Positions 1 to 5,622 of a stretch of 5,748 nucleotides of DNA are shown in pieces. A program made the translations under genes and the position numbers. Source of the DNA: an uncultured Bacilli bacterium (GTDB lineage: Bacteria; Bacillota_I; Bacilli_A; RF39; UBA660); contig CAKONA010000070.1 in the NCBI GenBank assembly GCA_934096785.1, positions 1 through 5,748 on the forward strand. The letters are read 5' to 3'. Below the pieces are notes generated by a model. The model searched no databases. It was not told the origin of the DNA and saw nothing but the letters and a program-made list of their open reading frames with translations. Position 1 is the stretch's first letter; each line of letters opens with the position of its first letter.

Positions 1-802
1 TAATAATATCTTCCTTATCACTTGTTGCCATTATAGCAGCACCTGTAGGTGTAGGGGCTCTCAAATCAGCTACAAAATCACTTATAGTAAAATCTATTTC
101 ATGTCCAACACCACTTATAACAGGTATTTTAGAGTTATATATTGATCTTGCGACTATCTCTTCATTAAATGCCCATAAGTCTTCAATAGAACCTCCACCA
201 CGTCCTACTATTAATGTATCAAGTGGAAAAGTATTTGCAAGTTCTATCATACGAACTATATTCTTACTAGCATTTTCTCCTTGTACAAGAGTTGGAAACA
301 CATATATTTCTACTAAAGGATAACGTTTATTAATAGTAGATATAATATCCCTTATCGCAGCTCCAGTAGGTGCAGTTATAACACCAATCTTACGAGGTAA
401 ACGATTTATCTTCTTCTTATGTTCAGAATTAAATAGTCCTTCACTTGATAACTTTCTTTTTAATTCTTCAAACAATTGATATAAGTTTCCAAGTCCATCT
501 TGATTCATCTCATCAACATATATTTGATAACTGCCAGTTGCTTCATATACACTAACTCTTCCATGTACTAAAACAAAATCTCCATCTTTAGGTGTAAAAT
601 TAAGAACTCTATTATAGTTAAACATAACAGCATTTATTTTACTACCTTCATCTTTTAATGAAAAGTATAAGTGTCCTCTACTATGAAACTTAATATTGCT
701 TATTTCACCCTTAATATATACACTTCTAAGACTATCATTATTATCAATAGTAAACTTAATAATTCTATTTATATCACTAATAGAAATATATTCTCTATTC
801 AT
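1..802 (-). CDS. xseA: Exodeoxyribonuclease VII large subunit, 3' end cut off by window edge
   Basis: XseA is the catalytic subunit of exonuclease VII, which degrades single-stranded DNA to oligonucleotides and works with many copies of XseB in DNA repair. I translated 267 residues from the ATG at 802; no stop appears before the window edge, and full-length members have roughly 400-450 residues, so about a third is missing. Residues 1-100 fit the N-terminal OB-fold (VYIKGEISNIKFHSRGHLYF near 28-47). The nuclease domain follows with PRKIGVITAPTGAAIRDI (136-153), GRGGGSIEDLWAFN (200-213) and GVGHEIDFTI (231-240), then RAPTPTGAA; these are the family signatures. The segment after RAPTPT reads GAAIMAT, where many members have AAAE. 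GAGG at 812-809 lies six bases before the ATG, and the start overlaps the nusB stop by eight bases, so translation is probably coupled. An xseB often follows xseA in other genomes but would lie outside the window. Identification is very secure. Confidence 0.97.
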   Translation of the reverse strand, partial: MNREYISISDINRIIKFTIDNNDSLRSVYIKGEISNIKFHSRGHLYFSLKDEGSKINAVMFNYNRVLNFTPKDGDFVLVHGRVSVYEATGSYQIYVDEMNQDGLGNLYQLFEELKRKLSSEGLFNSEHKKKINRLPRKIGVITAPTGAAIRDIISTINKRYPLVEIYVFPTLVQGENASKNIVRMIELANTFPLDTLIVGRGGGSIEDLWAFNEEIVARSIYNSKIPVISGVGHEIDFTISDFVADLRAPTPTGAAIMATSDKEDII

Positions 803-1205
803 CTACTTCCTCATTATCACGTACTTTATCTAAAACAGCATTTATTAGTTTAACAACCTTATCATCACTATACTTTTTAGCTAGTTCAATTGCTTCATTA
901 ATAACTACTACTTTAGGAGTATCATAATGCATCATTTCATATGTAGAAAGTCTAAGTATTGCTTTATCAGTTTTTCCAAGTCTATCTAAATTCCAATTTT
1001 CTAAGTATTTATTAATTATTTCATCAATACTTTCTTGATTTTCAAGTACTCCATTAACTATATCTCTAACGTATTTATTATCAATTTCTAAATTCTCATG
1101 AAATACATCTTCTAAATTATATTCAATGTTTTCTTTTTTATAGAAATCTATTTGATATAAGATAACCATTATCTTTTCTCTAGCTTCAGTTCTTGTCATT
1201 TTCAT
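795..1205 (-). CDS. nusB: Transcription antitermination protein NusB
   Basis: NusB binds boxA RNA with NusE (ribosomal protein S10) and helps RNA polymerase read through rRNA operons; it is a small all-helical cytoplasmic protein. The 136-residue product has the typical length and the family signatures: TRTEAREKIM at the N terminus, ENWNLDRLGKTDKAILRLSTYE around 69-90, then INEAIELAKKYS (102-113) and LINAVLDKV (120-128). The reading frame stays open to an ATG at 1217, but GGAGGG (1215-1210) lies inside that extension and sits five bases before the ATG at 1205, so 1205 is the better start; an ATG at 1199 is also possible. An extended -10 promoter precedes the gene. It overlaps xseA by eight bases, and nusB followed by xseA is a common order in Firmicutes. 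No truncation or odd feature is seen. Confidence 0.96.
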   Translation of the reverse strand: MKMTRTEAREKIMVILYQIDFYKKENIEYNLEDVFHENLEIDNKYVRDIVNGVLENQESIDEIINKYLENWNLDRLGKTDKAILRLSTYEMMHYDTPKVVVINEAIELAKKYSDDKVVKLINAVLDKVRDNEEVDE

Positions 1206-1209
1206 AAGT

Positions 1210-1215
1210 CCCTCC
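1210..1215 (-). promoter_or_regulatory. Shine-Dalgarno that fixes the nusB start at 1205
   Basis: Read on the minus strand the sequence is GGAGGGACTTATG. The GGAGGG lies five bases before the ATG at 1205. An upstream in-frame ATG at 1217 would place this ribosome binding site inside the coding region as codons for Glu-Gly-Leu, so the longer start is unlikely. Confidence 0.85.
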
Positions 1216-1230
1216 AAAAAATCTATTAAG

Positions 1231-1239
1231 ATTATACCA
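1231..1239 (-). promoter_or_regulatory. Extended -10 promoter of nusB-xseA
   Basis: The minus strand reads TGGTATAAT, a perfect TATAAT at 1236-1231 with the TGn extension at 1239-1237. The position 17 bases further upstream (1259-1254, TATCTT) is a poor -35 match and falls inside the preceding terminator hairpin, so the extended -10 probably compensates. A transcript would start near 1225, giving a leader of about 20 bases with the GGAGGG site in it. Confidence 0.75.
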
Positions 1240-1250
1240 TTATTTCAAAC

Positions 1251-1277
1251 AAAAAGATATTATTTTTAATATCTTTT
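1251..1277 (-). terminator. Rho-independent terminator after the surface-protein gene
   Basis: On the minus strand AAAAGATATTA (1277-1267) pairs perfectly with TAATATCTTTT (1262-1252) around an AAAA loop, and T's continue at 1251 and, after one G, at 1249-1247. The 11-bp stem has only one G-C pair, so it is weak by itself. Its place 17 bases after the stop codon and just before the nusB promoter supports a terminator. The symmetry would also let it act on the other strand, but no plus-strand gene approaches it. Confidence 0.65.
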
Positions 1278-1294
1278 CACTTATTTATTAGTTT

Positions 1295-2617
1295 TTAATT
1301 ACCTTTTGCTGTAAAATACCCTGGATTTTCTGTTCCGCCATCAATTCTAGCATATGATGAATCAGTATGATTACTATCATATTCAGTACCAGCTCCACCA
1401 ATTATATCCATAGAGTCCATAAACATATTCGTACTATCAGTAACATTTATAGTTACAAACTTGCTACTAGCGTATATAATTCTTAGAAAATTGTTATAAT
1501 AGAACATACCAGACATATTTGTAACACTACTAGTATCAAAACTTCTAAGATTAAGATATGTTATATACGTCTTATAAAACATATTACTCATATCTGTAAC
1601 ATTGCTCGTATCTAGTCCGCTTAAATCAATTGTAGCTCCACCATGGAAGCCACTAAACATACCTTTCATATTAGTAACATTGCTTGTATTAAAATTACTT
1701 GTATCTAATGAAGAAAATCTACTATTAGAAAACATATATGCCATAGATACAACTGGCTTATCATTTATAAATGTACATGGTGCTTCTGTTACAGCATCGG
1801 TTGAATCTTTATCAGTTAACGTTACTCCCCAGCCTTCATCAATCATGTCTTTCCAAACAAAATTTAATTTAGAAATATTATAATCAAATAAATTATTATT
1901 TTGAAATATAGGACGACTATTATCATTTATAGTTGACAAAGGTGTAGTATCATAATATTCTTCTTGCATATATCTATAAGTATAAAGTCCTTTTTTAAAT
2001 TCTGCTCCCTTTTCCAAGGTTCCATCATATGTACAATAAACAGGTTGAGGTACTTTATATTCTTCTATTCCAAATGTACCAGTAAAAAGTTGCCCCTCAT
2101 TATAATATTGGTTCTCATTTGTATCAACAAATGTGATAGTAATTACATATTTATGAGTTATTCCACTTTCTATAGAAACATCTCTTAAAATTTTATCTGG
2201 TTTTGTATCTCCGCTATAACCTGTCCATTCAACTGGAATATCACTAAAACCTTCACAATTTTTTTCCTCAGCTCCACTAGTATTCAATCTCTGACAAGTC
2301 GCACTCATCACAAGTTCATCCATATCGATTCCATTAACTAACTCTTGCCACACAAGATTATAACTTGTATCAAGTGTACCTGTATTCTTAACACTAATCT
2401 CTTTAGTAAGAGTTGCTCCTGGTTTTATATTTTCCATTATTATTTGAGGTCCATCAGTATAAGTAAGTTCTAATGTACCTGTTTTTACTACTTGGTCTTT
2501 AACATCTTTATTAGTTACTGTCACACTAAAATATGCATAAGATAAACTTACAGTAGCTAAAAATAGAAATACAACACCAATACCAAGTAACATCTTATTA
2601 TTCTTTATATTCTTCAT
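1295..2617 (-). CDS. Secreted protein: TasA-like N-terminal region plus BspA/DUF285-type repeats
   Basis: This 440-residue protein is almost certainly exported. Residues 1-9 are basic, 10-29 form a hydrophobic segment ending SYAYF, a pattern resembling SipW-dependent signal peptides of TasA/camelysin proteins. The following part (VKTGTLEL at 44-51, then ENIKPGATLTKEISVKNTGTL at 62-82) matches the way TasA continues after its signal. Residues 289-399 carry tandem units of about 25 residues, typified by LDTSNVTDMSNMF, with Met-Phe at 295, 320, 346, 371 and 398; this is the DUF285/BspA leucine-rich repeat pattern. The C terminus has a cap-like DGGTENPGYFT (426-436). Cys 108, 121, 195 and 281 could form disulfides. 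I see no LPXTG motif, lipobox or C-terminal membrane anchor, so attachment is unclear: it may be released or may assemble outside the cell. No SipW-like peptidase is in the window. GGAAGG (2629-2624) lies six bases before the ATG. It appears to be transcribed alone. Exact role (adhesion, matrix) is inference. Confidence 0.85.
   Translation of the reverse strand: MKNIKNNKMLLGIGVVFLFLATVSLSYAYFSVTVTNKDVKDQVVKTGTLELTYTDGPQIIMENIKPGATLTKEISVKNTGTLDTSYNLVWQELVNGIDMDELVMSATCQRLNTSGAEEKNCEGFSDIPVEWTGYSGDTKPDKILRDVSIESGITHKYVITITFVDTNENQYYNEGQLFTGTFGIEEYKVPQPVYCTYDGTLEKGAEFKKGLYTYRYMQEEYYDTTPLSTINDNSRPIFQNNNLFDYNISKLNFVWKDMIDEGWGVTLTDKDSTDAVTEAPCTFINDKPVVSMAYMFSNSRFSSLDTSNFNTSNVTNMKGMFSGFHGGATIDLSGLDTSNVTDMSNMFYKTYITYLNLRSFDTSSVTNMSGMFYYNNFLRIIYASSKFVTINVTDSTNMFMDSMDIIGGAGTEYDSNHTDSSYARIDGGTENPGYFTAKGN
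1421..1753 (-). repeat. Tandem DUF285/BspA repeats within the surface-protein gene
   Basis: This stretch encodes residues 289-399. The Met-Phe marks are 25, 26, 25 and 27 residues apart. Similarity is still visible in the DNA: plus-strand gtaacactactagtatc at 1521, gtaacattgctcgtatc at 1596 and gtaacattgcttgtatt at 1674 are 75 and 78 bases apart, one repeat each. The last unit (373-399) has diverged most. Confidence 0.8.
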
Positions 2618-2640
2618 TTTCTACCTTCCATATTATCTTA

Positions 2641-2668
2641 ATGATAACACAAAAAGATAGAAATTCAA
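2641..2668 (-). promoter_or_regulatory. Probable promoter of the surface-protein gene
   Basis: The minus strand shows TTGAAT (2668-2663), a 16-base spacer, and TATCAT (2646-2641) with a TGn extension (2649-2647). A transcript start near 2635 leaves a leader under 20 bases that contains GGAAGG. An alternative -10, GATAAT at 2637-2632, would begin transcription too close to the ribosome binding site. The -35 overlaps the tail of the preceding terminator. Confidence 0.6.
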
Positions 2669-2695
2669 ATAAAAACTCGTTAGTTTTAACGAATT
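2667..2695 (-). terminator. Rho-independent terminator after the 146-residue protein gene
   Basis: The minus strand reads AATTCGTTA (2695-2687), loop AAAC (2686-2683), TAACGAGTT (2682-2674), then a run beginning TTTTTATTT. The nine-pair stem contains one G.U pair. Its upstream arm begins within the TAA stop codon at 2696-2694, so gene end and terminator overlap. Confidence 0.85.
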
Positions 2696-3134
2696 ATTTA
2701 TTCTTTTTTCTATTAAGTTTTATTTTCTTATCATCACTCGTTTTTATAAGATTTGCCCTTTCACATAAATCACTATTTTCAAGTAAATCTTTTAATATTG
2801 ATAAATATTCACCTGCTTTATCATTATTCTTAATAGATTCAATAGTTCTTTTTACTTCTCCTAAAGATGAAGGACTAAAAGCACCTCTTGTTACTGTTAT
2901 GCCTAAAGGTTCTAATACAATAATTCTTTTTCCTCTATTTAATAATGATAACTTTTTACCACTGGTTACTTCACTAAAAGAATCAAATATACCATTTCTT
3001 TTAAAGAAAACAACATTTAAATCATTATCACTTCTTCTTACAAAGTCTTTTCTTTTAAATATTCTTTTGCCATTTTCTTCCTCTGTTTGCCAAAAATTAC
3101 ACTTATCTAGTTCTAATTTAATATACTTATTCAT
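2694..3134 (-). CDS. Unrecognised 146-residue basic protein
   Basis: I do not recognise this family. The product has no signal peptide or membrane segment and is probably cytoplasmic. The first 85 residues look strand-rich, with alternating hydrophobic runs LNVVFFKRNGIF (39-50) and KRIIVLEPLGITVT (69-82). Residues 92-130 look helical (GEVKRTIESI, YLSILKDLLE), and the tail is strongly basic (KKIKLNRKKNK, 136-146), which could bind nucleic acid, though this is only a guess from charge. It has Cys 12 and 124 and no metal-binding cluster. Gene calling is secure: AAGGAGG (3147-3141) lies six bases before the ATG, a near-consensus promoter precedes it, and a terminator begins in its stop codon. It is therefore a single-gene unit, and the palindrome over its -10 hints at specific regulation. 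A longer reading frame on the opposite strand (2641-3177) lacks these signals. Confidence 0.85.
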   Translation of the reverse strand: MNKYIKLELDKCNFWQTEEENGKRIFKRKDFVRRSDNDLNVVFFKRNGIFDSFSEVTSGKKLSLLNRGKRIIVLEPLGITVTRGAFSPSSLGEVKRTIESIKNNDKAGEYLSILKDLLENSDLCERANLIKTSDDKKIKLNRKKNK

Positions 3135-3154
3135 AGTTCCCCTCCTTCATAAAC

Positions 3155-3178
3155 TTTGTCTATTTTACAATAGATAAA
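3155..3178 (-). promoter_or_regulatory. Operator-like palindrome over the -10 of the 146-residue protein gene
   Basis: On the plus strand tttgtctatt (3155-3164) and aatagataaa (3169-3178) are inverted copies around a ttac centre, with nine of ten positions complementary and only 3158/3175 mismatched. The core tctatt/aataga is perfect. It spans the -10 and the likely transcript start, where a repressor would block polymerase. No T-run follows it on the minus strand, so it does not look like a terminator. AT-rich sequence makes chance palindromes common, hence modest confidence. Confidence 0.45.
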
Positions 3179-3190
3179 ATAAAAAGTCAA
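3162..3190 (-). promoter_or_regulatory. Sigma-A-type promoter of the 146-residue protein gene
   Basis: The minus strand carries TTGACT (3190-3185), a 17-base spacer and TAAAAT (3167-3162). This is the only promoter in the window with a good -35. The -35 shares bases with the downstream arm of the transporter terminator. A start near 3155 gives a leader of about 20 bases containing AAGGAGG. Confidence 0.8.
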
Positions 3191-3213
3191 AGAATATTTT
3201 AGTACTCTTTAAC
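3176..3213 (-). terminator. Rho-independent terminator after the transporter gene
   Basis: In minus-strand RNA, 3213-3203 (GUUAAAGAGUA) pairs with 3196-3186 (UAUUCUUUGAC) as an 11-pair stem around a six-base loop (3202-3197), followed by UUUUUAUUUU (3185-3176). Two of the pairs, 3211/3188 and 3205/3194, are G.U on this strand and would be A-C mismatches on the other, which supports minus-strand use. The stop codon of the transporter lies in the loop region. Confidence 0.8.
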
Positions 3214-3870
3214 ATTTTTAATTTTGCTTGCTATATATATAAATGGAGTATCACATAAAGCAATTATAAACTTAAATAAATACATAGACACTATTATTTG
3301 AAATAAACTATTATTACTAACAAGACCATAATAAGTAATTATAGAAAATATTATAGTATCAACTATTTGACTTATCATAGTACTCGCATTATTACTTAAC
3401 CATAATTTATTATATTTTTTATGTAATATTTGGAATAATCTTGCATCCAATAACTGACTTATTGAAAATGCTATTATACTTGCGATAGATACTCTTATAT
3501 TAACAGTAAATATTGTTTTTAGACTACTTTGTGAGAAGTCATTAATACTAGGACTATAAAGTAAACACAAAGTCATAAATAAAGTCATTATCATCATTGA
3601 AATGAATCCTACTACTATTGTTTTCTTTGCTTCCTTTTCTCCATATTTTACATTAATAATATCTGTTGCTAAAAAAGTACTTCCATATAATATATTGCCA
3701 AGTGATGTTTCTATTCCAAATAATGTAATTAATTTAACACTTTCTATATTAGCTATTATGGTAGATAAACATACCCATAAGAATAGTCCCACTTTACCTA
3801 AGTATTTATACATTACGATTACTAAGATAAAACTAAGTACAAGTGTTAATATTGATAATGACTCATTCAT
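3199..3870 (-). CDS. VUT/YhhQ family queuosine precursor transporter
   Basis: This 223-residue integral membrane protein fits the VUT family (formerly DUF165, E. coli YhhQ), whose members import queuine-pathway precursors such as preQ0 or preQ1 for tRNA queuosine modification. About six hydrophobic helices are visible, near 5-24, 28-50, 84-106, 125-142, 163-182 and 188-215. Family-like motifs are LGNILYGSTFLATDIINVKYG (57-77), DARLFQILHKK (142-152) and the charged intramembrane-type SQIVDTIIF (167-175). Its length is normal. The ATG overlaps the TGA of the coiled-coil gene as ATGA, and only a weak AGG site precedes it, so translation is probably coupled to the upstream gene. There is no preQ1 riboswitch in front, because expression depends on the operon promoter near 5620. 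Exact substrate cannot be read from sequence. No queuosine biosynthesis gene is in the window. Confidence 0.88.
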   Translation of the reverse strand: MNESLSILTLVLSFILVIVMYKYLGKVGLFLWVCLSTIIANIESVKLITLFGIETSLGNILYGSTFLATDIINVKYGEKEAKKTIVVGFISMMIMTLFMTLCLLYSPSINDFSQSSLKTIFTVNIRVSIASIIAFSISQLLDARLFQILHKKYNKLWLSNNASTMISQIVDTIIFSIITYYGLVSNNSLFQIIVSMYLFKFIIALCDTPFIYIASKIKNVKEY

Positions 3871-4496
3871 GAAGCATAACCTATTTTTTCATTATACTTA
3901 GTAAAGTTTATGATAGCCTCTTTCTTATCTTTATCTTTCACATCTTCATCTTCAATAATTGAATAGAATGCTAAGAACTCATCTTCATCAAGTAATTCAG
4001 TGTTATTTTCATCTTTAATCTTATTTAATAATGTAACTAACTCTCCTCTTAACTCTTTATTCTTTTCATTATGTTCTTCAATTGGTTTTAGTTCACTTTC
4101 TAATTCTTCTAGTCCCTCTTCCATATCCATTATTAATTTCATATGTTTACCAATATATGATCTTACAAACTCAATTTGCTTATAATCAAGTTTAGTATCA
4201 AGTCCATTAGATATTGCTTCATACACTAGTTTTATAATATCAAAGTTATCATTTACTTCTTTTAAATCAAGAGAGTGATTTCCATACTTAACTAAATATT
4301 GAGTTAAAAGTCTCATATCAAAATAACTTATATTTTCCCAATCATCAGCCATATCATGTACGAATGTTTCACACTTATCACGTACACTTTCTATTTCATC
4401 TATTTTACTATTTATTTGAAAAATTCTATTTTTTAACTCTTTATTCTCTTTATCTAATTTATCTATTTTTAAATTTATTATTTCTTCTAATGTCAT
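3867..4496 (-). CDS. Coiled-coil protein of unknown function
   Basis: I do not recognise this 209-residue protein. It is highly charged (many Lys, Glu and Asp) and predicted mostly helical. Residues 5-44 show heptad-like spacing of Ile/Leu (I25, I29, I32, I35), and residues 118-162 (LIMDMEEGLEELESELKPIE onward) form a second coiled-coil candidate, with a more mixed middle region (50-115). There is no signal peptide or membrane segment. It could be a dimeric scaffold or a structural partner of the neighbouring proteins. AGGTG (4505-4501) lies four bases before the ATG and overlaps the stop of the preceding small gene, seven bases away. It ends in TGA, overlapping the transporter start by four bases. 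Position third in a four-gene unit suggests a joint role with its neighbours, but no function can be named. Confidence 0.82.
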   Translation of the reverse strand: MTLEEIINLKIDKLDKENKELKNRIFQINSKIDEIESVRDKCETFVHDMADDWENISYFDMRLLTQYLVKYGNHSLDLKEVNDNFDIIKLVYEAISNGLDTKLDYKQIEFVRSYIGKHMKLIMDMEEGLEELESELKPIEEHNEKNKELRGELVTLLNKIKDENNTELLDEDEFLAFYSIIEDEDVKDKDKKEAIINFTKYNEKIGYAS

Positions 4497-4503
4497 AATA
4501 CAC

Positions 4504-4701
4504 CTACCATTCCACTAATGTATTATATATCTTTAAATATATAAATAAGTTTTCATGTTTTTTATTTAATATTTCCACTAATTCTTTTAAATCTAAATTA
4601 CATTTATTTGCGAGTTCTACTATATTTATCTTTTTATCATGTATTAGTTTTAATGAATCTATTCTTATAGATTTAAAGAATTCTTTTTCTTTATCTATCA
4701 A
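4504..4701 (-). CDS. Small protein with possible helix-turn-helix, TTG start
   Basis: The frame is open from an ATG at 4746, but that start would overlap the upstream gene by 56 bases and has no ribosome binding site. A TTG at 4701 has AAGAAGGTG (4716-4708) with six bases between, one mismatch from the ideal AAGGAGGTG, so I choose it; the product then has 65 residues and overlaps the upstream stop by 11 bases. An ATG at 4719 is an alternative but lacks a site. The segment INIVELANKCNLDLKELVEI resembles the LA-x(4)-L-x(4)-L spacing of Cro/XRE helix-turn-helix domains, followed by another amphipathic helix (FIYLKIYNTLVEW). That likeness is weak and the protein may simply be a small helical partner. 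Overlap with the upstream gene implies coupled translation. Confidence 0.7.
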   Translation of the reverse strand: MIDKEKEFFKSIRIDSLKLIHDKKINIVELANKCNLDLKELVEILNKKHENLFIYLKIYNTLVEW

Positions 4702-5587
4702 GGTGTACACCTTCTTCATCACTATCAAGTTTAATTTTATTTTCATGAGCCATCTGTATTAAATGATCAAATGTTATTATATCATGTTCAAGTAAATCCA
4801 TTGTTTCACTAAGTATATCAAAGTCACTAAGTACTAACTTACCATTTTCACTCTTATTAATTAGTTCTTTTGCTTCTTTATTTCTTTTATCTATCATTAA
4901 GTAGAAAGACATAACTATTTCTTTTAATGATTCTAACATCTCTTTAAAACCTATTTGCTTATTTTCATACATTTCACCTAAGTCTAAAGCATATTTAATT
5001 TGTTTGTCATTTTTACCTTTAACTAGAAATCCATATTTCTTTTGTAATTCTGTTATTAGTGGAAGAGCTACCATATATCTATTACTTAGTTTATCAATAC
5101 TCATTCTTCTCTCTTCACTTCTTACATTAGAAAGACTATAAAAACAATTTCTAACAAGTACATCTATCTTTTCTTTTTCACTAAGATTAGTTTCATCTAA
5201 GACACTATTTAATTCATCTACTTTTACATAGTCCGCGTTAAGTATTTCTTCATACTTTAAAGTATCATCTTCACTAATATGTTTGAAATCACTATTCTTT
5301 ATTCTCTTAATAATTGAAGAACAAGCCATATCTATTTGTGGAATACCAAGTGCTCCTTTAGAAGTAAAGAAATCAATCACATCATAATACTTACTTACAT
5401 CTGGACACAATACTAAAAAAGTCTCTTTATATTCATTTATATTTTGAAGAGAATCATCCTTAATAATTTCATCAATTCTATCAATTGTTTCAAGTAAATC
5501 ACTTTTCTTACTTTCTTCTTTCACTTTTATTTCTAAGAAACCTTTAAATTTATCATATGATGCGTTTATCCTACTTTCATCTAACAT
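4691..5587 (-). CDS. Unrecognised 298-residue helical protein, first gene of the operon
   Basis: I do not recognise this protein. It is predicted almost wholly helical and soluble, with alternating charged and hydrophobic residues and no signal peptide or membrane helix. Notable stretches are LLETIDRIDEIIKDD (31-45), FFTSKGALGIPQIDMACSSI (73-92), the basic-acidic SNVRSEERRMSIDKL (153-167) and LLEHDIITFDHLIQMAHENK (265-284). Cys 61, 89 and 148 are far apart and form no obvious metal site; no nucleotide-binding loop or catalytic signature is visible. The ATG at 5587 follows a modest GAGTGG site (5600-5595) and an extended -10 promoter. It begins 45 bases after the frr stop but is separated from frr by a strong terminator. 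It leads the four-gene unit that ends with the transporter, and its 3' end contains the ribosome binding site of the next gene. Confidence 0.83.
   Translation of the reverse strand: MLDESRINASYDKFKGFLEIKVKEESKKSDLLETIDRIDEIIKDDSLQNINEYKETFLVLCPDVSKYYDVIDFFTSKGALGIPQIDMACSSIIKRIKNSDFKHISEDDTLKYEEILNADYVKVDELNSVLDETNLSEKEKIDVLVRNCFYSLSNVRSEERRMSIDKLSNRYMVALPLITELQKKYGFLVKGKNDKQIKYALDLGEMYENKQIGFKEMLESLKEIVMSFYLMIDKRNKEAKELINKSENGKLVLSDFDILSETMDLLEHDIITFDHLIQMAHENKIKLDSDEEGVHLDR
4708..4716 (-). promoter_or_regulatory. Shine-Dalgarno supporting the TTG start at 4701
   Basis: AAGAAGGTG on the minus strand differs from AAGGAGGTG at one base and is six bases before TTG. It lies inside the coding region of the upstream gene. 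The ATG codons at 4746 and 4719 have no comparable site at proper spacing. Confidence 0.7.
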
Positions 5588-5613
5588 ATGTCATCCACTC
5601 TCTTTACTCTCAC

Positions 5614-5622
5614 ATTATATCA
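5614..5622 (-). promoter_or_regulatory. Extended -10 promoter of the four-gene operon
   Basis: The minus strand reads TGATATAAT: a perfect TATAAT (5619-5614) plus the TGn extension (5622-5620). The expected -35 position (around 5642-5637, TAGTAT) is poor and lies in the frr terminator loop. Transcription would start near 5607, about 20 bases before the ATG. Confidence 0.75.

Noticed and set aside
1206..1217. Longer nusB start at 1217
   Set aside because: The four extra codons contain the GGAGGG ribosome binding site for the ATG at 1205, and NusB proteins usually begin close to the TRxEAREK motif.
1421..1753. Direct repeats with about 75-base spacing as a possible CRISPR array
   Set aside because: The repeats are in frame, diverged and encode 25-residue protein units; no constant repeat with unique spacers exists.
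1602..1883. Plus-strand 93-codon frame
   Set aside because: Entirely inside the surface-protein gene on the opposite strand, with no ribosome binding site; a shadow of the repeat-coding DNA.
2641..3177. Plus-strand 178-codon frame with a hydrophobic N terminus, resembling a membrane protein
   Set aside because: It is antisense to the 146-residue gene, has no ribosome binding site or promoter, and runs through the terminator and promoter of the minus-strand unit. The hydrophobicity comes from reading AT-rich Lys/Asn codons backwards as Phe/Leu/Ile.
3867..3870. TGA read as tryptophan (Mycoplasma-type code)
   Set aside because: TGA ends the coiled-coil gene in a classic ATGA overlap with the transporter start, and the Trp positions checked in XseA, the surface protein and the coiled-coil protein use TGG.
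3871..3900. preQ1 riboswitch before the transporter
   Set aside because: The region directly upstream is coding sequence of the overlapping gene, and I see no aptamer-like hairpin followed by an A-rich tail near the ribosome binding site.
4504..5587. Toxin-antitoxin pair or prophage remnant formed by the small HTH-like protein and its neighbours
   Set aside because: No toxin fold signature, no integrase or phage gene, no flanking repeats or attachment site, and the base composition appears the same as that of the housekeeping genes on both sides.
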